The notes under the pieces: model-generated | Database searches by the model: none | The model's input: only the letters and a program-made list of their open reading frames with translations | What the model was told of the DNA's origin: nothing | Position numbers and translations under genes: made by a program | Shown: positions 54,093 to 63,577 of the stretch, piece by piece | Position numbering within the stretch: position 1 is the first letter of the stretch | Layout of the letters: the number at the start of each line of letters is the position of its first letter | DNA from: Mariniphaga sp041684965 | Lineage (GTDB): Bacteria; Bacteroidota; Bacteroidia; Bacteroidales; Prolixibacteraceae | NCBI GenBank assembly: GCA_041684965.1 | Contig: JAWLGR010000003.1 | Location: 248,001 to 312,000, forward strand | DNA: 64,000 nucleotides | Direction: 5' to 3'

Positions 54093-54117
54093 CATGGTGG
54101 GGGAAAACAATACGTGC

Positions 54118-55842
54118 ATGGAAAAAATATGGAATTTAAAAAAGCAGGGTGATCCGAACGAAATCAAGCACCTTTCGGCTGCCTTAAATGTCAATATGAC
54201 TATTGCACGACTTCTGGTGCAACGAAACATCAAAACGTTCAATGAAGCCAAGGCATTTTTCCGTCCCCGACTTAGCGATCTTCACGATCCCTTTTTAATG
54301 AAAGATATGGGAAAGGCAGTGGATCGACTTGAACTCGCCATTTCCAGACAGGAAAAAATACTTATCTATGGAGACTACGATGTAGATGGCACCACTTCAG
54401 TAGCTATGATGTACATTTTCTTGAAATCAAGAATTAACCATCTTGAATATTACATCCCAAACCGCTACAGCGAAGGCTATGGCATTTCACCTAAAAGCAT
54501 TGATTTTGCAGTAGAAAATGGATTCTCGCTGGTAATTGCTCTCGACTGCGGCATTAAAGCCGTAGGAAAAATTGATGATGCCCAAAAGCGTGGAGTTGAT
54601 TTCATTATTTGCGATCATCACAATCCTGATGAGATAGTCCCTCCGGCAGTGGCTGTCCTTGATCCCAAACAATCTGCATGCAATTACCCCTATAAGGAAC
54701 TTTCGGGATGTGGTGTAGGCTTCAAACTTTTACAGGCCTATTGCCAGAAAAACGATATCGAATTGGAGGAGATATACGACCTGCTCGATTTGGTTGTAGT
54801 AAGTATTGCTTCCGATATTGTACCCATCACAGGTGAAAACAGGGTATTGGCCTACTACGGTCTGAAAAAATTAAATTCCAACCCTGGTATGGGCCTGCAA
54901 ACCATCATAAATCTTGCCGGTATAAACGGAAATGATATTACCATCAGTGACATTGTATTCAAAATAGGACCACGGCTAAATGCATCCGGACGCATCGAAC
55001 ATGGGAAAAAATCAGTTCAGATACTTGTTTCAATTGATGAAGACAAGTCGGACATTTTGGGTGAAGAAATTGATTCATTTAATGAAATAAGGAAAACACT
55101 CGACCGTGATATTACTCAGGATGCATTGGATATGATTGAAAAGGATGAAACAATGAAGTACCTGAACAGTACGGTATTGTATAACCGTGACTGGCATAAA
55201 GGGGTTGTGGGTATCGTGGCATCGAGGGTAACCGAGCAGTTTTACAGGCCTACGATAATCCTTACTGAATCGAACGGACTGGCAACAGGCTCAGCAAGAT
55301 CGGTTAAGGATTTTGATCTGTACGAAGCTATCGGGCAGTGCAGCGACCTGCTGGAATCGTATGGCGGACATATGTACGCTGCAGGCCTTACCCTTAAAAT
55401 AGAAAACATACCTGAATTCCGCAGGCGGTTTGAGGAAATCGTAACCAAACAACTTACTGACCTGTCGCAGGTGCAGTCGATCGATGCTGATGCAAAAATT
55501 ACACTGAGTGAGATTACCCCGCGCTTCTACCGCATCCTGAAGCAATTTGCACCCTTCGGGCCACACAACATGACCCCTGTTTTCATTACAGAAGATGTAT
55601 TCGATGCAGGCACAAGCCGCCTGGTAGGAAAAAACCAGGAACACCTGAAGCTCGATTTGGTGGAACCGGATGTGCATTCAGGTATTTTTCCGGGCATCGC
55701 TTTCAACCAATCCGATAAATTTGATCTCATAACTTCCGGGCTTCCCTTCGATGTTTGTTATTCAATTACCGAAAATGAATACCGGGGCAAGACCAGCCTG
55801 CAGCTGTTTATCCGCGATATCAAAAAAAGAGATATTTTTTAA
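54118..55842 (+). CDS. recJ: single-stranded-DNA-specific exonuclease RecJ
   Basis: A 574-residue DHH-family 5'-3' exonuclease used in recombination and mismatch repair. Motifs in order: DYDVDG (86-91), the DCG motif in VIALDCGIK, CDHHNPD with Asp166-His167-His168, GPRLNASGRIEHGK, and YGGHMYAAGLT in the DHHA1 domain, then an OB-like C-terminus. All metal-binding residues are present. I start at the ATG 54118 (MEKIWNLK), which fits RecJ N-termini; the in-frame ATG at 54094 lies immediately after a -7 promoter box. Confidence 0.96.
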   Translation: MEKIWNLKKQGDPNEIKHLSAALNVNMTIARLLVQRNIKTFNEAKAFFRPRLSDLHDPFLMKDMGKAVDRLELAISRQEKILIYGDYDVDGTTSVAMMYIFLKSRINHLEYYIPNRYSEGYGISPKSIDFAVENGFSLVIALDCGIKAVGKIDDAQKRGVDFIICDHHNPDEIVPPAVAVLDPKQSACNYPYKELSGCGVGFKLLQAYCQKNDIELEEIYDLLDLVVVSIASDIVPITGENRVLAYYGLKKLNSNPGMGLQTIINLAGINGNDITISDIVFKIGPRLNASGRIEHGKKSVQILVSIDEDKSDILGEEIDSFNEIRKTLDRDITQDALDMIEKDETMKYLNSTVLYNRDWHKGVVGIVASRVTEQFYRPTIILTESNGLATGSARSVKDFDLYEAIGQCSDLLESYGGHMYAAGLTLKIENIPEFRRRFEEIVTKQLTDLSQVQSIDADAKITLSEITPRFYRILKQFAPFGPHNMTPVFITEDVFDAGTSRLVGKNQEHLKLDLVEPDVHSGIFPGIAFNQSDKFDLITSGLPFDVCYSITENEYRGKTSLQLFIRDIKKRDIF

Positions 55843-56029
55843 ATCCGACAATAAAGATAAATCTTACCTTTAATCCATTATGCTTATTAGCCTATCTGTA
55901 TTTTAAACCCTGCAAGATCTATTTTCTTTGACAGAGAAATCACAGTTAGAAACTAATCCTATCCGGATTTAACTATAATTCTCAATCTGGTGTTCTTCCA
56001 TGATAAATAAAGGATGTAATATCAATTAC

Positions 56030-56674
56030 CTAATCAATTATGTTTGATGTAATTATATCAGTAAGGTGGTTTAATACCATAGCACCCGTGCTTTTCAATC
56101 TTCGTTTCGACTGATGACCATCGGCAATTAAAATACAGGTAATACCCAGGGACTGTGCCACTTCGAAATCATGAATGGTATCACCTATCAACCATGTATT
56201 ACCCTTATCTATGCCATATTCTTCTAAAAGCAATCTGCCGCGTTCTGTTTTAGATACGGCATAATGGTCATCCAGTCCGGCAATCCCTTCAAAATAGTCA
56301 TAAATACCATTCAGTTTTAATGTCTTTTGAAGCATGTCTTGATGCATTGCAGAAAGAATAAACTGAGGGTAATCTTTATCCCTGAAATACGATAATACCT
56401 GCACAGTTGCAGGATGAAGGGAACAATTTTTTACACCGGCTTCATACAGGTTAATGAATTCATGCGCCGGAACAGAAAAATCTTCTCTGCTGAAATCGAA
56501 TCCAACTGAAGCATAATAATCCTTTACAGGAAAAGAGAATACTTCCTGATACCGGGATTTGTCGAGTAAAGGCAATTTTCTTCTTCCCAGTAATAAATTA
56601 ATTGATGACAGGCAAAGGGTGAGATCGTTAAGCAGTGTACCGTTCCAGTCCCAGATAAGAGTGGCTGGCTGCAT
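56030..56674 (-). CDS. HAD family hydrolase (phosphoglycolate phosphatase-like)
   Basis: A 214-residue haloacid-dehalogenase phosphatase with a helical cap. Motif I is IWDWNGTLLND: the nucleophile Asp9 is present but the usual second Asp (the acid/base) is Asn11, a variant seen in a subgroup of Gph-like proteins. Motif II is FILSAM, motif III is around KTERGR, and motif IV is LIGDTIHDFEVA. Phosphatase activity may be reduced, or act on an unusual substrate. The ATG overlaps the stop of the acyltransferase gene by one base (TAATG), so they are coupled. Last gene of the purE run. Confidence 0.88.
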   Translation of the reverse strand: MQPATLIWDWNGTLLNDLTLCLSSINLLLGRRKLPLLDKSRYQEVFSFPVKDYYASVGFDFSREDFSVPAHEFINLYEAGVKNCSLHPATVQVLSYFRDKDYPQFILSAMHQDMLQKTLKLNGIYDYFEGIAGLDDHYAVSKTERGRLLLEEYGIDKGNTWLIGDTIHDFEVAQSLGITCILIADGHQSKRRLKSTGAMVLNHLTDIITSNIID

Positions 56675-57813
56675 TACGCTTCAATTGCTTTTAGTTTGTT
56701 AATAACAGGGTTTGCATACAATTTCAGAAAACGTTCCTGGATATCGGTAATCGGAAAATCGATATGTATCATTGCCTGCTCAATCATAAGTTTAAATATC
56801 TTTTTTTCATGGGGTGTATATTTGTCCTGAAAACGGGGTTCAGGCATCAGCATGTCGTATGCTATGTAATTATTTGGCCACAACTTGTAATTGCTATAAA
56901 TCTGTCTGTCAATAAGTTCGGCTAATTGTTTCACCTGCTGATTTTTCTGCTCCCTTGTAGTTTCCTCGCCGACCGGTACCTGAATAGGTTTACCGAAAGA
57001 AAAACGCATACGTCCTTTTGGATTAAAGATACCCATTGACATGCTTTTTAAATCATCTTTATTGGTCTTCTTTTCTCCATAATGTTCTTTTTTAATAAGT
57101 TCCTTCATTTTTGCCAACCCGCATGGTTCAATTTCATAAGAAATTGAAACAGGAACTATATTCAACTCATTAAAACCTTCTGCAAAACTTTTGGTGTTGC
57201 TCATGTTTAGCATTTTGAGAACGCTCTCCTGAGTTTTGTCAAAACCATTTTTAGTTCTACCTTCCCTTTGAGCAATCCAAACCGACAAATGATCTTCCAA
57301 AATGGATTTTCTTATAAAATGAGAAACTACTTTAGAAGATTGAAGCAAATCACGTGGCGGCAGGTTTCTTTTAATAATGAAAGAACGGTTCAGTTTCACT
57401 GCATGCTCAATCCACTCGTAGAGTAAAAGGTTATTTCCTATGGCAATCTGAGTAGTATTCATCCCTTTGTCAAAGATCAGAAGGTTCAGTAAGGCAGCAT
57501 CTAAAATGATATCGCGGTGGTTTGAAATAAACAAATAAGGCTTCTTTTTATCCAGGTTATCAATACCCGTACATGTCAACCCGTCAGATGTTTTATTAAT
57601 TATCCAGTTTAGTAAATCATAAATAAAAGTTCCCTGTAACTGTTTTATCTTACGTATCATACGCAGTTGCAGTTTTACCATCTCTACTTTAGGCCTTGTT
57701 TTAAAAAGATGTATTAATACCCGGTCAAATGCCGGATCTTTCACCATAAGTTTTATCTTTTGCTTTACTTCTTTGTCGGTATAAGGGCGAATGTCATCGA
57801 AATTGTATTCCAT
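56674..57813 (-). CDS. 1-acyl-sn-glycerol-3-phosphate acyltransferase family protein
   Basis: A 379-residue acyltransferase of the PlsC/LPLAT superfamily. The catalytic His99 and Asp104 lie in ISNHRDIILD, the NHx4D motif, and WIAQREGRTKNGFD contains the EGxR-type glycerol-phosphate site. It is longer than PlsC (about 240 residues) because of a C-terminal extension of unknown role. Probably transfers an acyl chain to a phospholipid precursor or membrane lipid. I use the ATG at 57813 (MEYNFDDIRPY); a TTG at 57846 would add 11 residues. Preceded by the HhH-barrel gene, 42 bases away. Confidence 0.88.
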   Translation of the reverse strand: MEYNFDDIRPYTDKEVKQKIKLMVKDPAFDRVLIHLFKTRPKVEMVKLQLRMIRKIKQLQGTFIYDLLNWIINKTSDGLTCTGIDNLDKKKPYLFISNHRDIILDAALLNLLIFDKGMNTTQIAIGNNLLLYEWIEHAVKLNRSFIIKRNLPPRDLLQSSKVVSHFIRKSILEDHLSVWIAQREGRTKNGFDKTQESVLKMLNMSNTKSFAEGFNELNIVPVSISYEIEPCGLAKMKELIKKEHYGEKKTNKDDLKSMSMGIFNPKGRMRFSFGKPIQVPVGEETTREQKNQQVKQLAELIDRQIYSNYKLWPNNYIAYDMLMPEPRFQDKYTPHEKKIFKLMIEQAMIHIDFPITDIQERFLKLYANPVINKLKAIEA

Positions 57814-57855
57814 GCTGTTGATTCTTTTTGCGGGACAAAATAACAAATTTACATC

Positions 57856-59901
57856 CTAAATTTTTAACCTAAGTTGAAATTTTAATTCTGTTTTTTTGTT
57901 TCCGGTAATTGTATTATAACCTGAACCCAAAGAATCAGTATCTTTTAGCAGATCGTTAGCCAATTTAAGCCAAAACTCTGTTTTTTCCCCTAATTTATAT
58001 TTCAAATAAACATAAGAGCGGAATCCATTTCCAAAATAGGTCGGAATTGCAAAGGTATAAAGTAAATCATTTTCATAGGCATAGATTCGGGAGTTATAGC
58101 TGTCGGTGTTAAACCAGGCTAACCGTGTTGAAAAATTTAACGGAACCCGGGCAGGGGCAAGCTGAATATCCTGAAAAATAACGATACCATTTTCTTTTTC
58201 TAAACCAGTATATTGCACAAACTCCACCCGGGACTTCAGAATTAATATTTCCGTAGGATTGTACTGGAAATGAATACGACTTTTTCGATATTGTTCCGGA
58301 TGATTTTCATTTTTCCCGTTTATTCTGAATTTCCGATCCTTCTCCTCGTTTTTGTACCTGATGTAAAACTGAAAACGGGAAGAAGGACGAACATCGGCTT
58401 GTACATATAAATCACAACCATTTGAAGGTCCTGCTGTGGTATACTTAATCCATTCTGAACGATAAAAATCGGAGTATGCCAATAACGTGACATATTTTAC
58501 AGGTAAAATTCGGACACCTGTATATAGTCCTGTCTCATTAGTAGCAGAACTACTTTCAGCAAAAGGGGCTGCCCATAACGAATGGTAATGCTTATCAAAA
58601 TGGCGAAACAGAACCGATAGTTGAATGCGATCGTGCAAATAAGCCGTCGCACCCTGTAAAGCAGCCTTTCCACCCGATTTAGAAACAGCTGTTTCACCAA
58701 ATACCTGATATTTTCCCTTTGTAAACAAATAATCGGCACCTCCAGTCAGGTTTTGCTGTCCTTTAAAAGAAAAACGATTGTAAAGTTGTTCAGAAGGTAT
58801 TAGCGGAAATTCAAACTGCTGATATAAAAAAATAACACCCACCTTCAGGTGTCGCAGGTACCGGCTCCCCATAATTCCGGCATTCAGATCACCAAAACTG
58901 TTTTTATCATCAATTTCCGAGTTCGTCCTATGATATCCTGTAGACTGAAGGCTGGTAAAATACGTTCCCACAGAATCAGAAAAAGAAAGATTGCCATCCC
59001 TGTTTTTTTTTGAAAAGAAAAAGCTGAAGCGGGAATCACCTATTTTTAAAGATGTGGCTGCCCCCCGGAAAAACTGGTTTTCATCATTTGAGGTGTAGGG
59101 TCTGATTCCCTGATTGGTTTTGGAAACATTAAGTGAATTTCCCGATTTACCCATGGAAAAACCCTGCCAAAGAACAATGCCCTGGCCATTGCGTACAACA
59201 AAATCGCCTACAGTAATATTTTGAACGACCGGACTCAACCTAATATTCAGATGTGCCGAGTAAAAATCAAAACCGTAATGATTTGGGTCTGCAAAAAAAG
59301 CTTCACCCGGATCTTTTTCTGCTGTAATTCCTGCTGATATATCATCACCCGAATTATAGCTGTAGCGGGTATAGTACCTGAACCTGTTCCCTTTATATGG
59401 AGTGACCCCGTCCTCACTTTCCTTATACCCCTTCGAAACCTGAAGGGTCCCGGTTGAACGAATTAAAAATTCATGCCGCCCGTATTGAAGAACATCAGAT
59501 AATTTTCTGGGTTCCTGCTGAAGGGGACAAAAAAAGATGAAAGGCTTCAGCTTCAACAGTATATCTGGATTTATTCCATCCACTGAATTCATTTCATATA
59601 AAGTCAGTATTTCTCCATACTTTTCCCGGTATTCAATCAAATTCATTATTTGAATGTCATTTAACAGATGGAGCCTTGAGAGTTGGTTATGTGTTGCAGT
59701 ATTTATATTCAACGGATTTACTATGTATCTTTCGAGATCCTCAACAATAAGTGCAGCATCTGCATCCTCTTCTAAATCTTCAACAACCGATTCGATAATT
59801 GCTTCAATCTGAGTCCGTGAGTCCTGAATTTGTCCCTGAATTAATAAGGGCATCCCAGGCAGTAGAATCAATAAAATGTATTTTGAAATCTGCCCCATCA
59901 T
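57856..59901 (-). CDS. outer-membrane protein: ComEA-like helix-hairpin-helix domain plus beta-barrel
   Basis: A 681-residue exported protein with signal peptide ending near IQGQ. After an acidic linker, residues 64-122 form a double helix-hairpin-helix module: NINTATHNQLSRL, EYREKYGEILTLYEM and GINPDILLKLKPF, wording close to ComEA, which binds DNA. From about 135 to 681 the chain alternates short amphipathic strands with loops and ends in a strand (LKFQLRLKI), the pattern of an outer-membrane beta-barrel; VGDFVVRNGQGIVLWQGFSMGKSG is a distinctive early segment. The start overlaps the stop of the upstream PorV-like gene (ATGA). Function is unknown; DNA or another polymer contact in the periplasm is inference. 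Confidence 0.82.
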   Translation of the reverse strand: MMGQISKYILLILLPGMPLLIQGQIQDSRTQIEAIIESVVEDLEEDADAALIVEDLERYIVNPLNINTATHNQLSRLHLLNDIQIMNLIEYREKYGEILTLYEMNSVDGINPDILLKLKPFIFFCPLQQEPRKLSDVLQYGRHEFLIRSTGTLQVSKGYKESEDGVTPYKGNRFRYYTRYSYNSGDDISAGITAEKDPGEAFFADPNHYGFDFYSAHLNIRLSPVVQNITVGDFVVRNGQGIVLWQGFSMGKSGNSLNVSKTNQGIRPYTSNDENQFFRGAATSLKIGDSRFSFFFSKKNRDGNLSFSDSVGTYFTSLQSTGYHRTNSEIDDKNSFGDLNAGIMGSRYLRHLKVGVIFLYQQFEFPLIPSEQLYNRFSFKGQQNLTGGADYLFTKGKYQVFGETAVSKSGGKAALQGATAYLHDRIQLSVLFRHFDKHYHSLWAAPFAESSSATNETGLYTGVRILPVKYVTLLAYSDFYRSEWIKYTTAGPSNGCDLYVQADVRPSSRFQFYIRYKNEEKDRKFRINGKNENHPEQYRKSRIHFQYNPTEILILKSRVEFVQYTGLEKENGIVIFQDIQLAPARVPLNFSTRLAWFNTDSYNSRIYAYENDLLYTFAIPTYFGNGFRSYVYLKYKLGEKTEFWLKLANDLLKDTDSLGSGYNTITGNKKTELKFQLRLKI

Positions 59902-60734
59902 AAATTTAACTGAACTGAAAGTAAAGGAGTAAATCCTAGGTTCCCATGATATGAAAAACTAATATCAGCCGACAACCTGCCGATATTGTAACCCAATCCT
60001 GCTGCATATTTAAAAGGTTTACCTGAAACTCCGAGACGAAAAGCAAGATTCTCAACAGGAAAAAATTCAATGCCTGACTTAACAACTAAAGGATTTTTGT
60101 TATCCTTTTCTGTTTCAAAAGCAATTAAAACTATTTTATCGAAAATATAATGGCCACCTGCTCTAAAAATCAGCGGCATCTCCTGTTTTCCGAACATTGT
60201 TTCAAAGCCCTCCCTCAGGGGATTAAACAAATGAATTCCCAGGTGAAGCTTTCCGGTAGGCCGAAAAATAATTCCACCCTCAAAGGTAGCGAATCCTTGC
60301 ACATTCACGTTCTCAGGGAATAGTTGTGTAAAATAGTCGAGTTGCAGACCAGCACTCAATTTATGGGAAAGATGCCTGGCATAGGCAAGTCCGTATTTAT
60401 TTTCCCGAAAGGCTCCTTTGCCAAACTGATAGAGGCTTATTGCAAAAGTACCCTGATATGCAGGTACAGTAACAGTGCCTGCCATTAGTGAAAGTTCGTC
60501 CACCCCAAATCGCGACTCAAAGAAAAAACCCACCATCGGATTAACCACTCCTGCCAATCCAGCCTGGTTATGAAAACCAGCCCAGCAGTCAGAAAAGGAA
60601 ACTGATGCAGATGACAATGCCAGGGCGCGGGCTCCTATCTGATAATTTTCAGCCGCGCATGGTAATTTAGGTTGAAAAAATAATAATAAAAACAACCCCC
60701 AATGTTTAATGATATCGAGGATACATTTGTTCAT
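59898..60734 (-). CDS. PorV/PorQ-like outer-membrane beta-barrel protein
   Basis: A 278-residue exported protein with a signal peptide ending near LPCAA. It begins with the GARALALSSASVSFSDCWAGFHNQAGLAG motif (about 34-62), the hatch-region signature shared by PorV, PorQ and UPF0164 proteins (FadL-like barrels), and continues with alternating strands to a C-terminal LLSVQLNL. PorV and PorQ act with the type IX secretion system, but a close tie to T9SS is not shown here. It is coupled to the HhH-barrel gene by a four-base overlap and lies 50 bases after purE. The two outer-membrane proteins are likely made together. Confidence 0.8.
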   Translation of the reverse strand: MNKCILDIIKHWGLFLLLFFQPKLPCAAENYQIGARALALSSASVSFSDCWAGFHNQAGLAGVVNPMVGFFFESRFGVDELSLMAGTVTVPAYQGTFAISLYQFGKGAFRENKYGLAYARHLSHKLSAGLQLDYFTQLFPENVNVQGFATFEGGIIFRPTGKLHLGIHLFNPLREGFETMFGKQEMPLIFRAGGHYIFDKIVLIAFETEKDNKNPLVVKSGIEFFPVENLAFRLGVSGKPFKYAAGLGYNIGRLSADISFSYHGNLGFTPLLSVQLNL

Positions 60735-60784
60735 TCAGGTTTCACCTGGCTCATTCTCTGGTTTAACTTACCTCAGTAAAAGAA

Positions 60785-61291
60785 TCAATTCGTTTTAAAC
60801 TTATACTTTATTTCAGCCAATTCCTGGTTCGCTTTAACAATTTTTTGCTTCAGTGTTTGCTTGTATTCCACCATTTTCTGCATAAGCGCCGTATCACCTG
60901 TAGCTATCATCTGAACCGCAAGAATGGCGGCATTCATAGCTCCATTTACTGCAACTGTAGCTACAGGTATTCCAGGTGGCATTTGAACAATTGACAGCAC
61001 TGAATCAAAACCAGACATACTTGCATTAATGGGAACACCAATCACAGGCAGGGGTGTCATGGCAGCAATTACACCTGGTAAATGAGCTGCCATACCGGCA
61101 CCGGCAATAATAACTTTTATCCCCCGTTCTTTAGCTCCCTTTGCAAACTTTTCCACCTCTTCGGGAGTCCGGTGGGCTGATAATGCATTCATTTCAAAAG
61201 AAATTTCAAATTCATTCAGCAATTGTGCAGCTTTTGCCATTACATCCAAATCAGATGTACTTCCCATTATAATACTAACTTTTGGTTCCAT
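60785..61291 (-). CDS. purE: 5-(carboxyamino)imidazole ribonucleotide mutase
   Basis: Class I PurE of 168 residues; converts N5-CAIR to CAIR in purine biosynthesis, the substrate of PurC encoded near 15 kb. Signature segments: IIMGSTSDLDVM, ALSAHRTPEEV with the conserved catalytic His, IAGAGMAAHLPGVIAAMT and GVPINASMSGFDSVLSIVQMP. The partner purK is not in the window. First gene of a minus-strand run followed by two outer-membrane protein genes, an acyltransferase and a HAD phosphatase, which makes an unusual operon if they are co-transcribed. Confidence 0.97.
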   Translation of the reverse strand: MEPKVSIIMGSTSDLDVMAKAAQLLNEFEISFEMNALSAHRTPEEVEKFAKGAKERGIKVIIAGAGMAAHLPGVIAAMTPLPVIGVPINASMSGFDSVLSIVQMPPGIPVATVAVNGAMNAAILAVQMIATGDTALMQKMVEYKQTLKQKIVKANQELAEIKYKFKTN

Positions 61292-61401
61292 CTTTTAAAA
61301 TATGTATTCAGTTAATCAAATTGTTTTTGTTATTTTGTACTTTTTAATTTTTTAACGAAAATACAGCATAAAAGCTATTTAAAAAAATAATTTTTCTGTA
61401 A

Positions 61402-61944
61402 ATGAAGCAAGTTATTATCAGCGATAAAAAATTTCAGATATTTATTCCTCATGAGAAAATCAAGACTACCATTGAAAAAATAGCCGAAGCTATGAATCGG
61501 GATTTAGCCATGAAAAACCCGCTTTTCATTTGTATTCTAAACGGTTCATTCATGTTTGCCACAGAATTGTATAAACGAATCGAGCTGATTGAATCTGAAA
61601 TATCGTTTGTAAAGTTAGCTTCCTACAACGGCGATTCTACTTCGGGTGAGATTAAGCAGCTTATTGGATTAAATGAAAAGATTGAAGGACGTACAGTGGT
61701 TGTTCTGGAGGATATTGTTGATAGCGGACTGACCATTGAACATATCCAAAAACAGTTACAGCAGTTAAATCCAAAGGAAGTTTATATTGCAACTCTTCTT
61801 TTAAAACCAGAAGCACTAAGGAAAAAAGTGCAACTCGATTACATCGGATTGGAAATCCCCAATGATTTCATTGTTGGCTTCGGGCTGGATTACAATGGGT
61901 ACGGCCGTAACCTGATTGACATATACTCAGTTATTAATGAATAA
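61402..61944 (+). CDS. hpt: hypoxanthine phosphoribosyltransferase
   Basis: A 180-residue type I phosphoribosyltransferase for purine salvage. The PRPP-binding signature VVLEDIVDSGLTI is clear at about 105-117, with ICILNGSFMFATEL before it and the C-terminal VGFGLDYNGYGRNL that lines the base site. It makes IMP (and GMP) from hypoxanthine/guanine and PRPP. First gene of hpt-adk-obgE-PAP2; divergent from purE, with a 110-base shared upstream region. Confidence 0.96.
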   Translation: MKQVIISDKKFQIFIPHEKIKTTIEKIAEAMNRDLAMKNPLFICILNGSFMFATELYKRIELIESEISFVKLASYNGDSTSGEIKQLIGLNEKIEGRTVVVLEDIVDSGLTIEHIQKQLQQLNPKEVYIATLLLKPEALRKKVQLDYIGLEIPNDFIVGFGLDYNGYGRNLIDIYSVINE

Positions 61945-61956
61945 AAACAGCACATC

Positions 61957-62532
61957 ATGTTAAACATTGTTTTATTTGGCCCTCCAGGAGCGGGCAAAGG
62001 CACTCAGGCTGAATTTTTAATTGAATCATACAATTTGATTCATTTGTCAACCGGTGATATACTGCGCAATGAGATAGCGGAAGGCACACCCCTGGGAATG
62101 GAGGCAAAAGCTTTTATGGATAAAGGCGATCTGGTTCCCGACCAGGTGGTAATAGGGATGATAGGGAATAAACTGGAAGCAAATAAGAATGCCAACGGAT
62201 TTATTTTCGATGGATTTCCCCGAACAGTAGACCAGGCAAAGGCTCTTGACGAGCTCCTTGAAAGAAAGGATACTCCCATTTCTGCCATGCTAAGCCTTGA
62301 AGTAGAAAAACAGGAGCTTATCGATCGATTGTTAAGCCGGGGTAAAATATCGGGAAGGAGCGACGACCAGGATTATTCGATCATTGAAAACCGAATCAGC
62401 GTTTACAATGAAAAAACCACACCGCTTATTGAGTATTACAAAAAACAAGATAAATATTATGGTATCAATGGTATGGGAACCATCGGGGAAATTGCAGGAC
62501 GTTTAAAGGATGTAATTGACAAGAAAATATAG
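61957..62532 (+). CDS. adk: adenylate kinase
   Basis: A 191-residue kinase that equilibrates AMP, ADP and ATP. P-loop GPPGAGKGTQ at 7-16, AMP-binding STGDILRNEI and FDGFPRTVDQA, and LIDRLLSRGK. It is the short form: the LID is only a few residues (GRSDDQD) with no zinc-binding insertion, as is usual in Bacteroidota. Twelve bases after hpt and 55 before obgE, so it is probably in the same operon. Confidence 0.97.
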   Translation: MLNIVLFGPPGAGKGTQAEFLIESYNLIHLSTGDILRNEIAEGTPLGMEAKAFMDKGDLVPDQVVIGMIGNKLEANKNANGFIFDGFPRTVDQAKALDELLERKDTPISAMLSLEVEKQELIDRLLSRGKISGRSDDQDYSIIENRISVYNEKTTPLIEYYKKQDKYYGINGMGTIGEIAGRLKDVIDKKI

Positions 62533-62587
62533 ATTCACCGAAGTCATTGGTATATAAATTGAACAAATTGAAGCAGAGGAGAAGCAA

Positions 62588-63577
62588 ATGGCCGAATCGA
62601 ACTTTGTAGATTATGTAAAAATCCATTGTAAATCAGGCAACGGAGGTGCCGGATCTGCTCATTTCAGACGCGAAAAATTTGTACCAAAGGGAGGACCGGA
62701 CGGAGGAGATGGTGGAAGGGGTGGTCACATCATCCTTGAAGGAAACCAACAAAAATGGACCCTGCTCCATTTAAAATACAGCAGGCATATAAGAGCAGGA
62801 AACGGAGAACCGGGTGGTGCTCAGAAAAAAACCGGTGCCGATGGTGAAGATGTTATTGTTGAAGTACCACTCGGTACAATTGCTAAAGATGCTGAAACAG
62901 GAGAATTTTTATTTGAAATCACAGAACATGGTCAGCAAATATATTTAATGAAAGGTGGCCGGGGAGGACTTGGAAACGATCATTTCAAAACATCTGTTAA
63001 CCAGGCACCCCGTTATGCACAGCCAGGTGAAGAAGGTGAAGAGGGGTGGAGGATCCTGGAATTAAAAGTCCTGGCTGATGTAGGCCTGGTCGGATTTCCC
63101 AGTGCCGGGAAATCAACCCTGCTTTCTGTAGTGTCTGCGGCCAAACCAAAAATCGGTGATTACCCCTTTACTACTCTTACACCAAACCTGGGAATTGTTG
63201 GCTATCGGGAAGATAAATCATTTGTTATGGCTGATATCCCAGGTATCATCGAAGGAGCACATGAAGGGAAAGGTCTGGGATTACGTTTCCTGCGTCATAT
63301 TGAACGCAATCCTCTGCTTTTGTTCATGGTACCAGCCGACAGTGCTGATCACCTTAAAGAATATCAGATTCTTCTGAATGAATTGGAAAAATACAATCCC
63401 GAATTGCTCGATAAGCAACGTTTCCTTTCGATCAGCAAAGCAGATATGCTTGACCAGGAGCTAATGAAAGAGATAAGTGCTGAATTAGAAGGTATTCCAC
63501 ACCTGTTCTTTTCATCGGTTACCGGATTCAACCTTCAGAAGCTAAAAGATAAAATCTGGGAAATTTTAAACAGCTAA
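62588..63577 (+). CDS. obgE: GTPase ObgE/CgtA
   Basis: A 329-residue GTPase needed for 50S assembly and linked to stress control. The glycine-rich Obg fold (1-158) includes GNGGAGSAHFRREKFVPKGG, then the G domain has G1 GFPSAGKST, G3 DIPGIIEG, and G4 SKAD in place of the usual NKxD, a substitution common in Obg proteins of this phylum. No C-terminal OCT domain follows, so this is the short form. Preceded by a usable SD (GAGGAGAAGC region). Its stop overlaps the next start by one base. Confidence 0.97.
   Translation: MAESNFVDYVKIHCKSGNGGAGSAHFRREKFVPKGGPDGGDGGRGGHIILEGNQQKWTLLHLKYSRHIRAGNGEPGGAQKKTGADGEDVIVEVPLGTIAKDAETGEFLFEITEHGQQIYLMKGGRGGLGNDHFKTSVNQAPRYAQPGEEGEEGWRILELKVLADVGLVGFPSAGKSTLLSVVSAAKPKIGDYPFTTLTPNLGIVGYREDKSFVMADIPGIIEGAHEGKGLGLRFLRHIERNPLLLFMVPADSADHLKEYQILLNELEKYNPELLDKQRFLSISKADMLDQELMKEISAELEGIPHLFFSSVTGFNLQKLKDKIWEILNS

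Larger units (their letters stand above)
53733..54117. other. divergent intergenic region
   Basis: About 385 bases with back-to-back promoters: the lytic transglycosylase promoter (53758-53788, minus) and the recJ -7 box (54085-54092, plus). No gene in between. Confidence 0.6.
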
